A DNA stretch of 37,453 bases from Planctomycetaceae bacterium (GTDB taxonomy: Bacteria; Planctomycetota; Phycisphaerae; Phycisphaerales; SM1A02). The position numbers and the translations under genes were made by a program. Below the pieces are notes generated by a model that was not told the origin of the DNA, did no database searches, and worked only from the letters and a program-made list of their open reading frames with translations. The stretch is taken from assembly GCA_027490145.1 (NCBI GenBank), contig JAIXYQ010000011.1, positions 1 to 37,453 of the forward strand. The letters are read 5' to 3'. Shown here one piece after another: positions 21,565-30,216 of the stretch. How positions within the stretch are numbered: position 1 is the first letter of the stretch; each line of letters begins with the position of its first letter.

Positions 21565-23910
21565 ATGGCACAGGAGCTGCTCTTCACGTCGGCGCCGAAG
21601 GGACTGAAGCCCGGATCGAGCGGGCCCTGCATCGTGCAGATGTCCGACTCGATGCCGCCCCTGCTCATGCAGCGGCTCGAGGCACTCAGCGTCTACCGCG
21701 TGGCCGTCGATGGCCATGAGCCCATCCCGGCGCTGAGCCATGTGCTCATCGACATGAACGGCATGCGACGCCACGTGGCCAGTCGTGTGGCGCACGTGGG
21801 GACGGATCATGCGGGACGTCCGAATCGCCTGGCGCACCACTTGGTGCTGCACGGCGAGGAACTCGGCCTGGGTGGTCCGTCATGGCTCGTGCAGCAACCC
21901 GTCTTCAAGACCGAGTGGGACGGGCGCGTGGCCTACCTCGAAGGAGAGGCGTGGCTGCCCGAGGGCCCGGCGCAACCCGTGCACGTGTGCGCCAATTGGA
22001 AGACGGTCGCCGGTGATGCGGGTTGGGCCGGTGTGGTGGCTGAGGCTGCGCTGGCACCGTCACCCAAGCCCGTGTGGATCATTCATCGTCGTAACGCCCC
22101 CGTCCTGGCCCTCCTCGACGAGATCGTGTCCGTCATCCCGCAGCGCGAGCGGTGGAAGGTCACCTTCAGCACGCACTTCACGCAACCGCTGCCCAGCGCC
22201 GAGTGCACCATCCGATTCTGCCTGGCGGGAACCGACGCGGCGAACGCGGCACGTCATGCGGAGGGAGTGGTGCTGGACCTGTCGTCACCGGGCCGGCTCG
22301 AGCGCTCGGGCGGCCTGGTCGCGGTGGCCCGATCCGGTCGTGCGGCCGCGGCATCGCAAGCCGCTGCAGCCACGACGGTGGCACCGGTCGCGCTCGAACC
22401 CGAACGTCGCGGCAAGCGCGTGGTGCCGATGCTCGAGACCAAGGCGCCCACGCGCATCGATCCGTCCCAGCGCCAGGCGAGCATGCCTGCGATCGACATC
22501 GGGGGTGACTCGGTGGACCAAGGCATGGATCCGTCGACCTCACGCAGCCGTCGCGGGCTTCATGCGGTGGCCTGGCTGCCGTGGACCATTGCGCTGGTGG
22601 TGACGGCGTGGGCGGCGATCGCCACAGTGAGGATCATCGGCAACGACGCCCAGACGCCGAGTGCGCCTGCGCTCGGGGACATCACGCCGACCGGTGGCGA
22701 GCGTGATGCGCTGCGTGAGCGGGTCGATGAACTCGAGGCGCGGCTGAAGGTGGCTGATCAGGCCAAGTCCACGCTCGAGGCGCGCGTGCGCGAACTCGAC
22801 GAGGCTGCAGTGCGCGACCGGGCTTCGATCGGCGAGCTCGAGTCTCGGCTCGCTGCCGCCGCCGAGCAGGGGCGCACGCCCCAGGCGCGCGAGGAGTCCG
22901 ATCCGGCGACCGACACCGCCGCGGCCCGCGACGAAGCATCGACGACGGTCGTCGACGCATCGCTCAAGCGGCCGCAGGCTGCGAGTGGTGACCAGCGGCT
23001 CGGCGAAGTCGAAGGATCAACGATCGCGATCGAATGGCCCGAGGGCGCAGGCGTCGACGTGGCGTGGACGGATGGCGTGCTCTCGCAGCGAACCACGGGC
23101 AAGCGATTGGCCACGATGCGGCTCGAGGGCGGCGAGGCCATCTGGACCTGGGACGCACTCGGGCTGCCGGCGCTGAATGCCGAGGCGCTCGACTCGATCC
23201 TCGATTCGGTCACCGCTGCATCCCTCATGGTCGATGGCCGGCAGGTGGCTGCGCGGATCGATCCGCGCACGCTGGCGCTGCAGGTCCAACGCAAGGCACT
23301 CGTGCCGAAGCCGAGCGACCTGCGGACCACGCTTCGGCTGCCGTGGGCGGGGCCGATCACGGTGCGATCGAACGGTGAGCCGATGTCGGTCGAGCCCGGC
23401 CGCACGGCGTCGGTCGGCGTCAGCGACGAACTCGGCACGCGGGGGGTGTTGACCGTGGCGCTTGCGAGCCGTGGTGATCGGATCACGTTCTCCTTCACGC
23501 CCGATGCGTCGCTCGACCAGGACGCCACGCGACGCCGACTCGCCGAGGCGACGCAGGCCAACGAGGCCATCACGCTCGTGGTTGAGCACGATCGACTGGT
23601 CAGGGAGCAGCCCGCGAAGCCGCGCAAGTCCCTGGGAACACCCAAGGGCCGCGACGCCTACGAGGCCTACCTCGCCAGACATCCGTTGATCGCCGAGAAG
23701 ATCGCCGCCTACAGGGCGCAGGGGCTCGATGACCTCAAGGACCAGCTGGCGCGAGACAGTGTCGCTGCCGCCGCGGAGGTCGAGGCCGCCACGACGGCCG
23801 TCGCACGCGCGGATGCCTTGCGCGCGCGCTGGCCCAAGGCAGTCGCCGAGATCGCGCCGCGTGGTGGGCAGGGCTTCGTGCTCGTTCGCGTGGAGGCGAT
23901 CGGCCCATGA
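21565..23910 (+). CDS. GAP1-N2-like domain protein with one membrane helix and coiled coil
   Basis: A 781-aa protein. Residues ~1-250 match what I know of the GTPase-associated protein 1 N-terminal domain type 2: ELLFTSAPKGLKPGSSG, RLEALSVYR, ASRVAHVGTDHAGRPNRL followed by AHHLVLH, GDAGWAGVVAEA, and ERWKVTFSTHFTQPLP. An Ala-rich linker (250-330) leads to one membrane helix (~336-357) preceded by arginines, which suggests N-inside topology. A coiled coil (~375-437) and a long C-terminal domain (~480-781, beta-rich then helical) follow and would be outside the cytosol. GAP1 proteins are known from GTPase-centred conflict systems; no GTPase is present here, so the role is open. It is coupled to the next gene by ATGA. 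Confidence 0.75.
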   Translation: MAQELLFTSAPKGLKPGSSGPCIVQMSDSMPPLLMQRLEALSVYRVAVDGHEPIPALSHVLIDMNGMRRHVASRVAHVGTDHAGRPNRLAHHLVLHGEELGLGGPSWLVQQPVFKTEWDGRVAYLEGEAWLPEGPAQPVHVCANWKTVAGDAGWAGVVAEAALAPSPKPVWIIHRRNAPVLALLDEIVSVIPQRERWKVTFSTHFTQPLPSAECTIRFCLAGTDAANAARHAEGVVLDLSSPGRLERSGGLVAVARSGRAAAASQAAAATTVAPVALEPERRGKRVVPMLETKAPTRIDPSQRQASMPAIDIGGDSVDQGMDPSTSRSRRGLHAVAWLPWTIALVVTAWAAIATVRIIGNDAQTPSAPALGDITPTGGERDALRERVDELEARLKVADQAKSTLEARVRELDEAAVRDRASIGELESRLAAAAEQGRTPQAREESDPATDTAAARDEASTTVVDASLKRPQAASGDQRLGEVEGSTIAIEWPEGAGVDVAWTDGVLSQRTTGKRLATMRLEGGEAIWTWDALGLPALNAEALDSILDSVTAASLMVDGRQVAARIDPRTLALQVQRKALVPKPSDLRTTLRLPWAGPITVRSNGEPMSVEPGRTASVGVSDELGTRGVLTVALASRGDRITFSFTPDASLDQDATRRRLAEATQANEAITLVVEHDRLVREQPAKPRKSLGTPKGRDAYEAYLARHPLIAEKIAAYRAQGLDDLKDQLARDSVAAAAEVEAATTAVARADALRARWPKAVAEIAPRGGQGFVLVRVEAIGP

Positions 23911-26711
23911 CCGGTGGGCCGCACGGTGGGCAGGTGCTCGATGCCGCTCGGGCCGCCAGCGCATGGCGGGCGGTCCAGTGCGGCCTCATCGAGGATCAGT
24001 CGCTCCACGAGAGCCTGCACCACCAGGTGACGCTCGCGCTCGAGGCGATCCGCCGCATGCGACCGGATCGTCGCCCGGGCAAAGCTGCGCGTCATCGATG
24101 GAGCGCATGCATCGAGGCGCTTGGTGGTGATGCCGCACTCAGCGCACTCGCCGCACCATGGTTGGCACGGCATGTCGACGGATCCGTGTCCGTCGCACAC
24201 GACCTTGTGCCGCTCAGCCACGACGAGCTCGATGCCATCCATCGTGCGCTCGGATCTCCAGGAGAGCCCTCGGGATGGACGGGGACCGACGATGCCGACG
24301 GCCTGGAGCCCGGACTCGGCTGGCATCTGCGGCATGCCACCACGCCCGAGCTCGTGACCGCGATCGATGCCTCGCTGGCGCGCGCCGCGCGTGCGGCGTT
24401 CGATCGTCATCGCGCGGCGGGTCGCATCGCACCATGCTGGTCGCTCGCTGCCGAGCTGCATGCCTTCGGCGGGCCCGTGAGCGTGGCATTGTCGGGCGAC
24501 CTCGTGCGATGGCTTGATGCGGTGCGCGGCATGGAACCGGGCGTGCTGGCGCGCGTGCTGCTCGATGAATGGCGCGCGGCATCGGGGCAAGCCGACGATG
24601 CCGCGGCCTGGTCATGGGCCGGTGGTGGACCAGGCGGCGTCGAGCTGCTCGCGCAGGCCCTGCATGCGCACGCTGCCGAAGATCGACAGGCTGCGACCCA
24701 TGCGGGCCTCATGGCGCTGATCGCCAATCCCCTCGCGAACGACGCCATCGTCGAGGAAGCGCTGTCGCGCCATGGCGACCTCGTCGATGCACGGATCGAG
24801 GCCGCCTGTGCGGCGCGGGCACGAACCCACGGTCGATGGCGGCATGGTCGACTGGCCTGGGGTGCAGCCAAGGTGGCGCTCGGGCTCGTGGTGGTCGGGC
24901 TGGGTGTGTCGTGGGTCGTGCGGGAGCGGCAACTCGATGCCCGCGCGCAGGCGCTCGCCGCCGAGGTGGATGCCGCCGTCGCCTCGGGTTTCGATCGTTC
25001 CCAGTTCGGACCGGCGCTCACGCTGATGGATCAAGCGGCCGGCGAAGGGCTGGCTGCACGCGCAGCGATGCTCGATGCAGGAGCGCGGCTCCGCGAACGC
25101 ATGGACGCCCGCCGTGCGATGGAGGAGCAAGCCCGCGCCGCCCTCGCGGCCGCGGGGTCGCCGGATGCCCCCGACGCACCCATCGCACGCGTGCAGTCCA
25201 TGCTCGATGGCCCGATGAGCGATGCGCAACGGTCACAGGTCGAGGCGTGGCTCGAGCGCGCCCGGCGTGCAGCCGCGGATCGTGACGAAGCGCTGCGTGC
25301 GGCGCTGGCGGAGCGCGTGGCCGCCGCGCAACGGGCCATCGACCAGGCCGAGGAGGCTGCCCGAAACGGCGGCGACGCCCGGGCGCTGCTCGTCACGGCG
25401 CGCGCCACCGTGCAGTCCATCGCGGAGGATGCCGCGCTCCCGGCGTCGCGGAAGGAATCCGCCGCAGCCCTTGCTCCCAGGCTCGAGGAGCTCGCCGCGC
25501 GGCTTGATGCAGAGGATGCCTCCGCAGCGGCGCGTGCCGAACGGGTGCGTGCAGTCGAGGCGATTGCAGCTCAGGTGGGTGATCCTGCCGCGTACGGCGC
25601 GGCACTGCAGGCCTTCGCCGAAGCCCGTCCCGATGATCCGTTGACGCCTTCGATCCGGACCGCCATGACGTTGGTTCCTGCCTGGCGCACCGCCGTGGCC
25701 TGGCAGGCCCTTGCCTCGGAGCTCGCGGCGGATCCGCTTCCTGAATCGCTCGTCGCATCGCGCTCGCAACGTGAACGGATCGAATCGTGGCTGAGGGACC
25801 ACGCGTCCGGACCCGGCGTCGATGCGGCGCGTCGATACCTCACCCTGCTTCCGCGTGAGCATGATTGGTCGGCGGGCGTGCAGGCTCGCGTGCGTGACCT
25901 GAAGCTCGATGCGCTCGCCCTGATCGTGTTGCGCGACGGCACGCGCCAGTGGCACCGACGTCCGATGACGGCTGTGGTCGAGCGTGGCGGCCGGATCACG
26001 GTGCAGGCGATCGATTCGGTCAACCAGGCCAAGCCGAACGAACGAGCGATCGACGTGCTCGAGATCGTCAGTGACAGCGCCCAGCCGCTCGGCACGCTCC
26101 TGGTGCCCATGTCGAAGCGGCTCGAGGCTGGTGCCGATCATGGACCGGATGCGGCTCTGGCCCTGATGCACGAGCTGGTGAGCGCGCAGCCTCCCGCCAG
26201 CGAGCCCGCCATCGATCCGGCGCTGCGGCTCTATCTCGCGCGCCTGGTGGGGCTTCGCGCGCAGCAGTCGCTGCCGGCGCTCTCGTCCTTCCTCAAGCCG
26301 ACGCTCGAGGCGATCGATCGCGAGAACGTGGACCAGGTGGATTGGATGGCGCCGACGCCTCGACCGGACGCCGCGCCGGCGTGGATCCGTGCCCAGGCAC
26401 TCGTCGACTCGATTGCGAAGCTCGACCTGCCGTCGCAATGGCGGGGCGCGCGGACCCGCGGCGCTGCGCTGCTCTCCGCGGCTCCACGACCCTTCGCGAT
26501 GCTGTGCTGGGAGTTCCCCGGTGGCGTGATCACGCCATCGCCCGATCCGGCGCGCGCGGGATGGTCGGTCGTCGTCCCGCGTGGGGCCGACGGACCGATG
26601 GATCCCGTCGGCACGGTCAACCAGGCCGGTCGCGTCGAGCTCGTGCGGCCGGATCGGATGAAGGACCGACCCTCAGGATCGCTGCTCTTCGTCGTGCCGC
26701 CCACGACCTGA
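23907..26711 (+). CDS. Large single-pass coiled-coil protein, partner of the GAP1-N2-like protein
   Basis: A 934-aa protein with no family recognised. Residues ~10-310 are a helical soluble domain rich in Ala, His and Arg. A membrane helix lies at ~321-341, with several Arg/His before it (N-inside predicted). A long Ala/Glu/Arg-rich coiled coil runs from ~343 to ~570, and a C-terminal region (~575-934) has beta segments (LDALALIVLRDG from ~664, GGRITVQAID, LGTLLVPM, GWSVVVPRG, GSLLFVVPP). The overall plan copies that of the preceding gene, with which it shares ATGA at 23907-23910. Its last 39 bp overlap the convergent EamA gene. Probably forms a membrane complex with the GAP1-N2-like protein. 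Confidence 0.7.
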   Translation: MTGGPHGGQVLDAARAASAWRAVQCGLIEDQSLHESLHHQVTLALEAIRRMRPDRRPGKAARHRWSACIEALGGDAALSALAAPWLARHVDGSVSVAHDLVPLSHDELDAIHRALGSPGEPSGWTGTDDADGLEPGLGWHLRHATTPELVTAIDASLARAARAAFDRHRAAGRIAPCWSLAAELHAFGGPVSVALSGDLVRWLDAVRGMEPGVLARVLLDEWRAASGQADDAAAWSWAGGGPGGVELLAQALHAHAAEDRQAATHAGLMALIANPLANDAIVEEALSRHGDLVDARIEAACAARARTHGRWRHGRLAWGAAKVALGLVVVGLGVSWVVRERQLDARAQALAAEVDAAVASGFDRSQFGPALTLMDQAAGEGLAARAAMLDAGARLRERMDARRAMEEQARAALAAAGSPDAPDAPIARVQSMLDGPMSDAQRSQVEAWLERARRAAADRDEALRAALAERVAAAQRAIDQAEEAARNGGDARALLVTARATVQSIAEDAALPASRKESAAALAPRLEELAARLDAEDASAAARAERVRAVEAIAAQVGDPAAYGAALQAFAEARPDDPLTPSIRTAMTLVPAWRTAVAWQALASELAADPLPESLVASRSQRERIESWLRDHASGPGVDAARRYLTLLPREHDWSAGVQARVRDLKLDALALIVLRDGTRQWHRRPMTAVVERGGRITVQAIDSVNQAKPNERAIDVLEIVSDSAQPLGTLLVPMSKRLEAGADHGPDAALALMHELVSAQPPASEPAIDPALRLYLARLVGLRAQQSLPALSSFLKPTLEAIDRENVDQVDWMAPTPRPDAAPAWIRAQALVDSIAKLDLPSQWRGARTRGAALLSAAPRPFAMLCWEFPGGVITPSPDPARAGWSVVVPRGADGPMDPVGTVNQAGRVELVRPDRMKDRPSGSLLFVVPPTT

Positions 26712-27638
26712 TGGCACCTGCGCGAGCAGTGCAGCGGCCAGCAGCAACGCGGCTCCGCCCACCTGCCGCACGCCGAGTTCCTCGCCCAGCCACACGGCGC
26801 CGGCGATCGCACAGAAGACGCTCTCGAGGCTGAGCAGGATCGCGGTGTGCGTGGGCGGTGCGACATCCTGCGCAACCGCCTGCAGCGTGAAGGCCACGCC
26901 GACGGCGAAGATCGCACTCAGCACGATGGGTGCGGCGGCGGCTTCGATCGAACCCAACGACGGCGACTCGACCAGCAGGGCGAGCGACGTGGCAATCACG
27001 CCACCGACCACGAACTGCAGCACGCTCAGGGCGATCGCATCGCTGCGTGGTGCGGCCCATCCCACGACGTGCACGTGCACGGCCCAGGTCACCGCACAGG
27101 CGAGCACCCAGAGATCCCCACGGTTGAGTCCGTCGATGAATCCCGCAAGGTCATCCACCGTCATCACATGGCTGAACGAGAGCAGCGTGAGGCCGCCGAG
27201 CGAGAGCACGACCGCCACCCATGCCGCCCAGCCGATGCGCTGGCCGAGGAACCTGCCGATGAACGGGACCAGCACCACGTAGAGGCCGGTGATGAAGCCG
27301 GCGTTGGTGACGGTGGTCGTCTTCAGTCCGGTCTGTTGGAACGCACTCGCCGCGGCAAGGCACGCGCCGGCAGCGAGACCACCGAGCAGCAGCGGTCGAC
27401 GCCGGGCTGGATCCCCGAGTGCGGCGCGCACCGAGCCCTTCAGCAGCAGCGGCGCGACCACCATCGCACCGAGCAGGCTGCGGACGCCCACGTAGGTCAG
27501 CGCACCGACGTGTTCATTCGCCCACTTCTGCCAGATGAAGCTGATGCCCCAGATCACGGCACACGCCAGCAGCAGGCCATCGGCACGCAGTGGCGTCAGC
27601 CATCGTGCGCGGGTGGGTTGCAGCGGTGCTCCGGTCAT
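26673..27638 (-). CDS. EamA/DMT-family transporter
   Basis: A 321-aa inner-membrane protein with ten predicted helices in two EamA repeats (LLACAVIWGISFIWQKWA ... and GDLWVLACAVTWAVHVHVVGW ...). Typical motifs are TTVTNAGFITGLYVVLVPFIG in the first half and PTHTAILLSLESVFCAIAG ... WLGEEL in the second. Substrates of this drug/metabolite family cannot be predicted. The ATG at 27638 gives a standard N-terminus; a longer frame upstream lacks support. TACCGT on the same strand ends 9 nt before it. It overlaps the 3' end of the coiled-coil gene by 39 bp. Confidence 0.92.
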   Translation of the reverse strand: MTGAPLQPTRARWLTPLRADGLLLACAVIWGISFIWQKWANEHVGALTYVGVRSLLGAMVVAPLLLKGSVRAALGDPARRRPLLLGGLAAGACLAAASAFQQTGLKTTTVTNAGFITGLYVVLVPFIGRFLGQRIGWAAWVAVVLSLGGLTLLSFSHVMTVDDLAGFIDGLNRGDLWVLACAVTWAVHVHVVGWAAPRSDAIALSVLQFVVGGVIATSLALLVESPSLGSIEAAAAPIVLSAIFAVGVAFTLQAVAQDVAPPTHTAILLSLESVFCAIAGAVWLGEELGVRQVGGAALLLAAALLAQVPSGRGRHDEEQRS

Positions 27639-27647
27639 GGGGACCGG

Positions 27648-27653
27648 ACGGTA
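27648..27653 (-). promoter_or_regulatory. Candidate -10 element of the EamA gene
   Basis: TACCGT on the minus strand ends 9 nt before the ATG at 27638, slightly further than in the other leaderless candidates. Confidence 0.35.
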
Positions 27654-27690
27654 GCAGGGGCGCCCGTCCGATGCGGTGCCCATCAACGCA

Positions 27691-27722
27691 ACACGCCGCG
27701 TCCCACCAGGAACGCGGCGTGT
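27691..27722 (-). terminator. Terminator hairpin of the dihydrolipoamide dehydrogenase gene
   Basis: ACACGCCGCGT (27691-27701) and ACGCGGCGTGT (27712-27722) form a perfect 11-bp stem with a 10-nt loop, 25 bp after the stop of the gene. The following strand has no T-run, so release would rely on the stem alone or on Rho. Confidence 0.65.
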
Positions 27723-27747
27723 GCGATGTGCAGGAGGAGGATACCGA

Positions 27748-29226
27748 TCAGCCGTGGATGACGCGACCTTCCGTGGCGAGCGCCGCCTCGTGGATCGCCT
27801 CATGCATGGTCGGGTGCGCATGCACGGTGTGGATGATGTCCTCGGCCAGGCCCTCCATCGCGATGCCCAGGCAGATCTCACCGATGAGTTCGCTGGCGTC
27901 GGTGCCGAAGATGTGGCCACCGATGATCTCGCCGTACTGGCCGACGATGATCTTCACGAGGCCTTCGGTCGCGCCGACGGCGATCGCCTTGCCGTGCGCC
28001 TTGAAGGGGTACTTGCCGACCTTGTACTGGATGCCCTTGGCCTTGGCATCGCGCTCGGTCATGCCGACGCTGGCGACCTGCGGGTTGCAGTAGGTGCAGC
28101 CGGGGATCGCGGCGTAGTTCACGCCCGGGACGTCGTGGCCCTTCATGCGCTCGACGCACGCGACGGCTTCCTCGCTGGCCACGTGGGCCAGCCACGGCGG
28201 GCCGATCACGTCACCGATGGCGAAGATGCCCGGCACGCTGGTCTGGTAGGTCGGACGGGGCTTGTCCTTGTAGTCGGTCCAGATGTGGCCCTTCTCCATG
28301 CGGATCCCCAAGGCCGGATCGAAGAGTCCGTCCGTGCGGCCCTGGACGCCGATCGCGACGAGCACGACCTCGGCCTCGAGCTTCTCCGACTTCTTCTCGT
28401 CCTTGGCGTCGACGATGGTCACGCTGGCGCCCTTGCCGTGCGTGTCGATGGCCTTGGTGACCTGGCCGAGCCGGAACTGGATGCCCTGCGCGGTGAACGA
28501 CTTCAGCGCCGCCGCCGAGATGTCGTCATCCTCGACCGGCAGGATGCGGTCCTGCATCTCGACGACGGTGACCTTGGTGCCGAAGGCGTTGTAGAAGTAG
28601 GCGAACTCCATCCCGATGGCGCCCGAGCCAATGATGACCATCGACTCCGGCCGCTTGGGGAGCGTCATCGCGTCGTACGAGCCGATGATGACCTTGCCGT
28701 CGTTGGGCGCGAAGGGGAGCTGGCGCGGCGCGGCACCCGTGGCGATCAGGATGCGGTCGGCGGTCACGACCTGCTCGGCACCCTCGCCGGAACCCGTGTA
28801 GTAGGCGCCCACGGCCTTGCCGACCTGGACCTTGCACGGGCCTGCCGCGGTCTTGCCGGACAGGATGCGCGCGTGACCCTGGATGTGGTCGATCTTGTTC
28901 TTCTTGAAGAGGAACGCGATGCCCGAGTTGAGCTGCGTGGTGATGCCGCGGCTGCGGCCGATGACCTTCTCCCAGTTGAGCTTGACCGCCTTGGGGTCGA
29001 TCTCGATGCCCAGGTCGGCGCCGTGGCGCACGGCCTCCATGTAGACCTCGGCGTTGTGCAGGAGCGCCTTCGTGGGGATGCAGCCCCAGTTGAGGCACAC
29101 GCCACCGAGCTTGTCGCGCTCGATGCAAGCGACCTTCATGCCCATCTGCGCGGCGCGGATCGCGCCCACATAACCGCCCGGTCCGCCGCCGATCACGATG
29201 AGGTCGTAGTGCTTGGTCTCAGCCAT
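27748..29226 (-). CDS. lpdA: Dihydrolipoamide dehydrogenase (E3)
   Basis: FAD flavoprotein that reoxidises the lipoyl groups of 2-oxoacid dehydrogenases or the glycine cleavage system, passing electrons to NAD. FAD-binding VIGGGPGGYVGAIRAAQ, redox disulfide GGVCLNWGC (C44, C49), NAD-binding IIGSGAIGMEFAYFYNAFG, second FAD motif VPGIFAIGDVIG, and the active-site pair of the partner subunit HAHPTMHEAIHEA (H471, E476). At 492 aa the length is slightly above the ~470 average. A TAGAAT -10 lies at 29273-29278 and gives a ~40-nt leader with a GAGG. No E1 or E2 gene is adjacent. Confidence 0.96.
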   Translation of the reverse strand: MAETKHYDLIVIGGGPGGYVGAIRAAQMGMKVACIERDKLGGVCLNWGCIPTKALLHNAEVYMEAVRHGADLGIEIDPKAVKLNWEKVIGRSRGITTQLNSGIAFLFKKNKIDHIQGHARILSGKTAAGPCKVQVGKAVGAYYTGSGEGAEQVVTADRILIATGAAPRQLPFAPNDGKVIIGSYDAMTLPKRPESMVIIGSGAIGMEFAYFYNAFGTKVTVVEMQDRILPVEDDDISAAALKSFTAQGIQFRLGQVTKAIDTHGKGASVTIVDAKDEKKSEKLEAEVVLVAIGVQGRTDGLFDPALGIRMEKGHIWTDYKDKPRPTYQTSVPGIFAIGDVIGPPWLAHVASEEAVACVERMKGHDVPGVNYAAIPGCTYCNPQVASVGMTERDAKAKGIQYKVGKYPFKAHGKAIAVGATEGLVKIIVGQYGEIIGGHIFGTDASELIGEICLGIAMEGLAEDIIHTVHAHPTMHEAIHEAALATEGRVIHG

Positions 29227-29272
29227 GTGTGGTCCTCGTTGCGCCCGGAGAGGCCGGGCAATTGGGGGCGGC

Positions 29273-29278
29273 ATTCTA
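29273..29278 (-). promoter_or_regulatory. -10 element of the dihydrolipoamide dehydrogenase gene
   Basis: TAGAAT on the minus strand is the closest match to TATAAT among the promoters seen. It lies 46 bp before the ATG, so this gene, unlike many neighbours, has a leader. A GAGG sits about 9 nt before the start codon. Confidence 0.45.
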
Positions 29279-29309
29279 GCCCTCGCCGCCGGGTCCGTCG
29301 GGTGCGCGC

Positions 29310-29315
29310 TACCAT
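29310..29315 (+). promoter_or_regulatory. Candidate -10 element of the metallophosphoesterase gene
   Basis: TACCAT ends 9 nt before a TTG at 29325. It is divergent from the TAGAAT element 31 bp away. Confidence 0.35.
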
Positions 29316-29324
29316 CGCCAGTCC

Positions 29325-30188
29325 TTGGCAGGAACCACCTTGCGCACGGCCCTCATCAGCGACATCCATGCGAACCTCGAGGCCCTGGAGGCCGTGCTCG
29401 CCCACATCGACGGGCAGCGGGTGGACCGCATCGTGTGCCTTGGTGACATCATCGGCTACGGACCGGATCCGGTCGCCTGCGTGGACATCGTGGCCAAGCG
29501 CTGCGAGTTCGCGCTCATGGGCAACCACGACTTCGCTGCCCTCTACGAGCCCACGAACTTCAACCAGGTGGCCGAGCAGGCCGCCTACTGGACCCGGTTC
29601 CAGCTCGAGAGCGAGGCGAGCCCCGACGAGGCCCGCCGTCGCTGGTCCTTCCTGAACGGGCTGCGCGTGCGCGTGGCGCGGGACCGCGACTTCAGCGAGC
29701 CGACCGCCGCGGATCCGGCGAGCCGCTACCCGTACCTGTGCGTGCACGGCTCGCCTCGGCGCCCGATCAACGAGTACATCTTCCCGGACGACGGCGACCG
29801 CAGCCAGACGAAGATGGCCAGCATCTTCGACCGCTTCGAGCACGTCTGCCTCGTTGGCCACACGCATTGCCCCGGCGTCTTCATGGAATCGACCGCGGGC
29901 GAGGGCGAGGACGACCGCGTGTACGAGTTCTACCGACCCACGGAACTCGAGGGCGCCCGCTACCAGATCGTGGTGGGCACCAAGGTGATCCTGAACCCGG
30001 GTTCGGTGGGGCAACCGCGCGACGGCATCGTCGACGCCAGTTACGCCATCCTCGACACCGACCCGTCGCGGGAGGGCATCGTGGAGTTCCATCGGCTGCC
30101 GTACGACGTGCAGACGACGGTCGACAAGATCAAGCGCATCCCCGAGATCAACGACTGGCTCGGCGAGCGACTGCTGCAGGGCAAGTGA
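29325..30188 (+). CDS. Calcineurin-like metallophosphoesterase
   Basis: A 287-aa cytosolic di-metal phosphoesterase of the YfcE/MJ0936-like group. Metal-binding motifs in order are SDIHANLEAL (D13, H15), CLGDIIGYGPDP, LMGNHD, CVHGSP, GHTHCPG and NPGSVGQPRDG. An insertion with YIFPDDGDRSQTK sits after CVHGSP. No ATG precedes the first motif; TTG at 29325 is the best start, with TTG at 29340 as an alternative. It is 28 bp upstream of yidC on the same strand and may be co-transcribed with it. Confidence 0.88.
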   Translation: MAGTTLRTALISDIHANLEALEAVLAHIDGQRVDRIVCLGDIIGYGPDPVACVDIVAKRCEFALMGNHDFAALYEPTNFNQVAEQAAYWTRFQLESEASPDEARRRWSFLNGLRVRVARDRDFSEPTAADPASRYPYLCVHGSPRRPINEYIFPDDGDRSQTKMASIFDRFEHVCLVGHTHCPGVFMESTAGEGEDDRVYEFYRPTELEGARYQIVVGTKVILNPGSVGQPRDGIVDASYAILDTDPSREGIVEFHRLPYDVQTTVDKIKRIPEINDWLGERLLQGK

Positions 30189-30216
30189 TGCCCTACGCAC
30201 CAGACGGACATCCATC

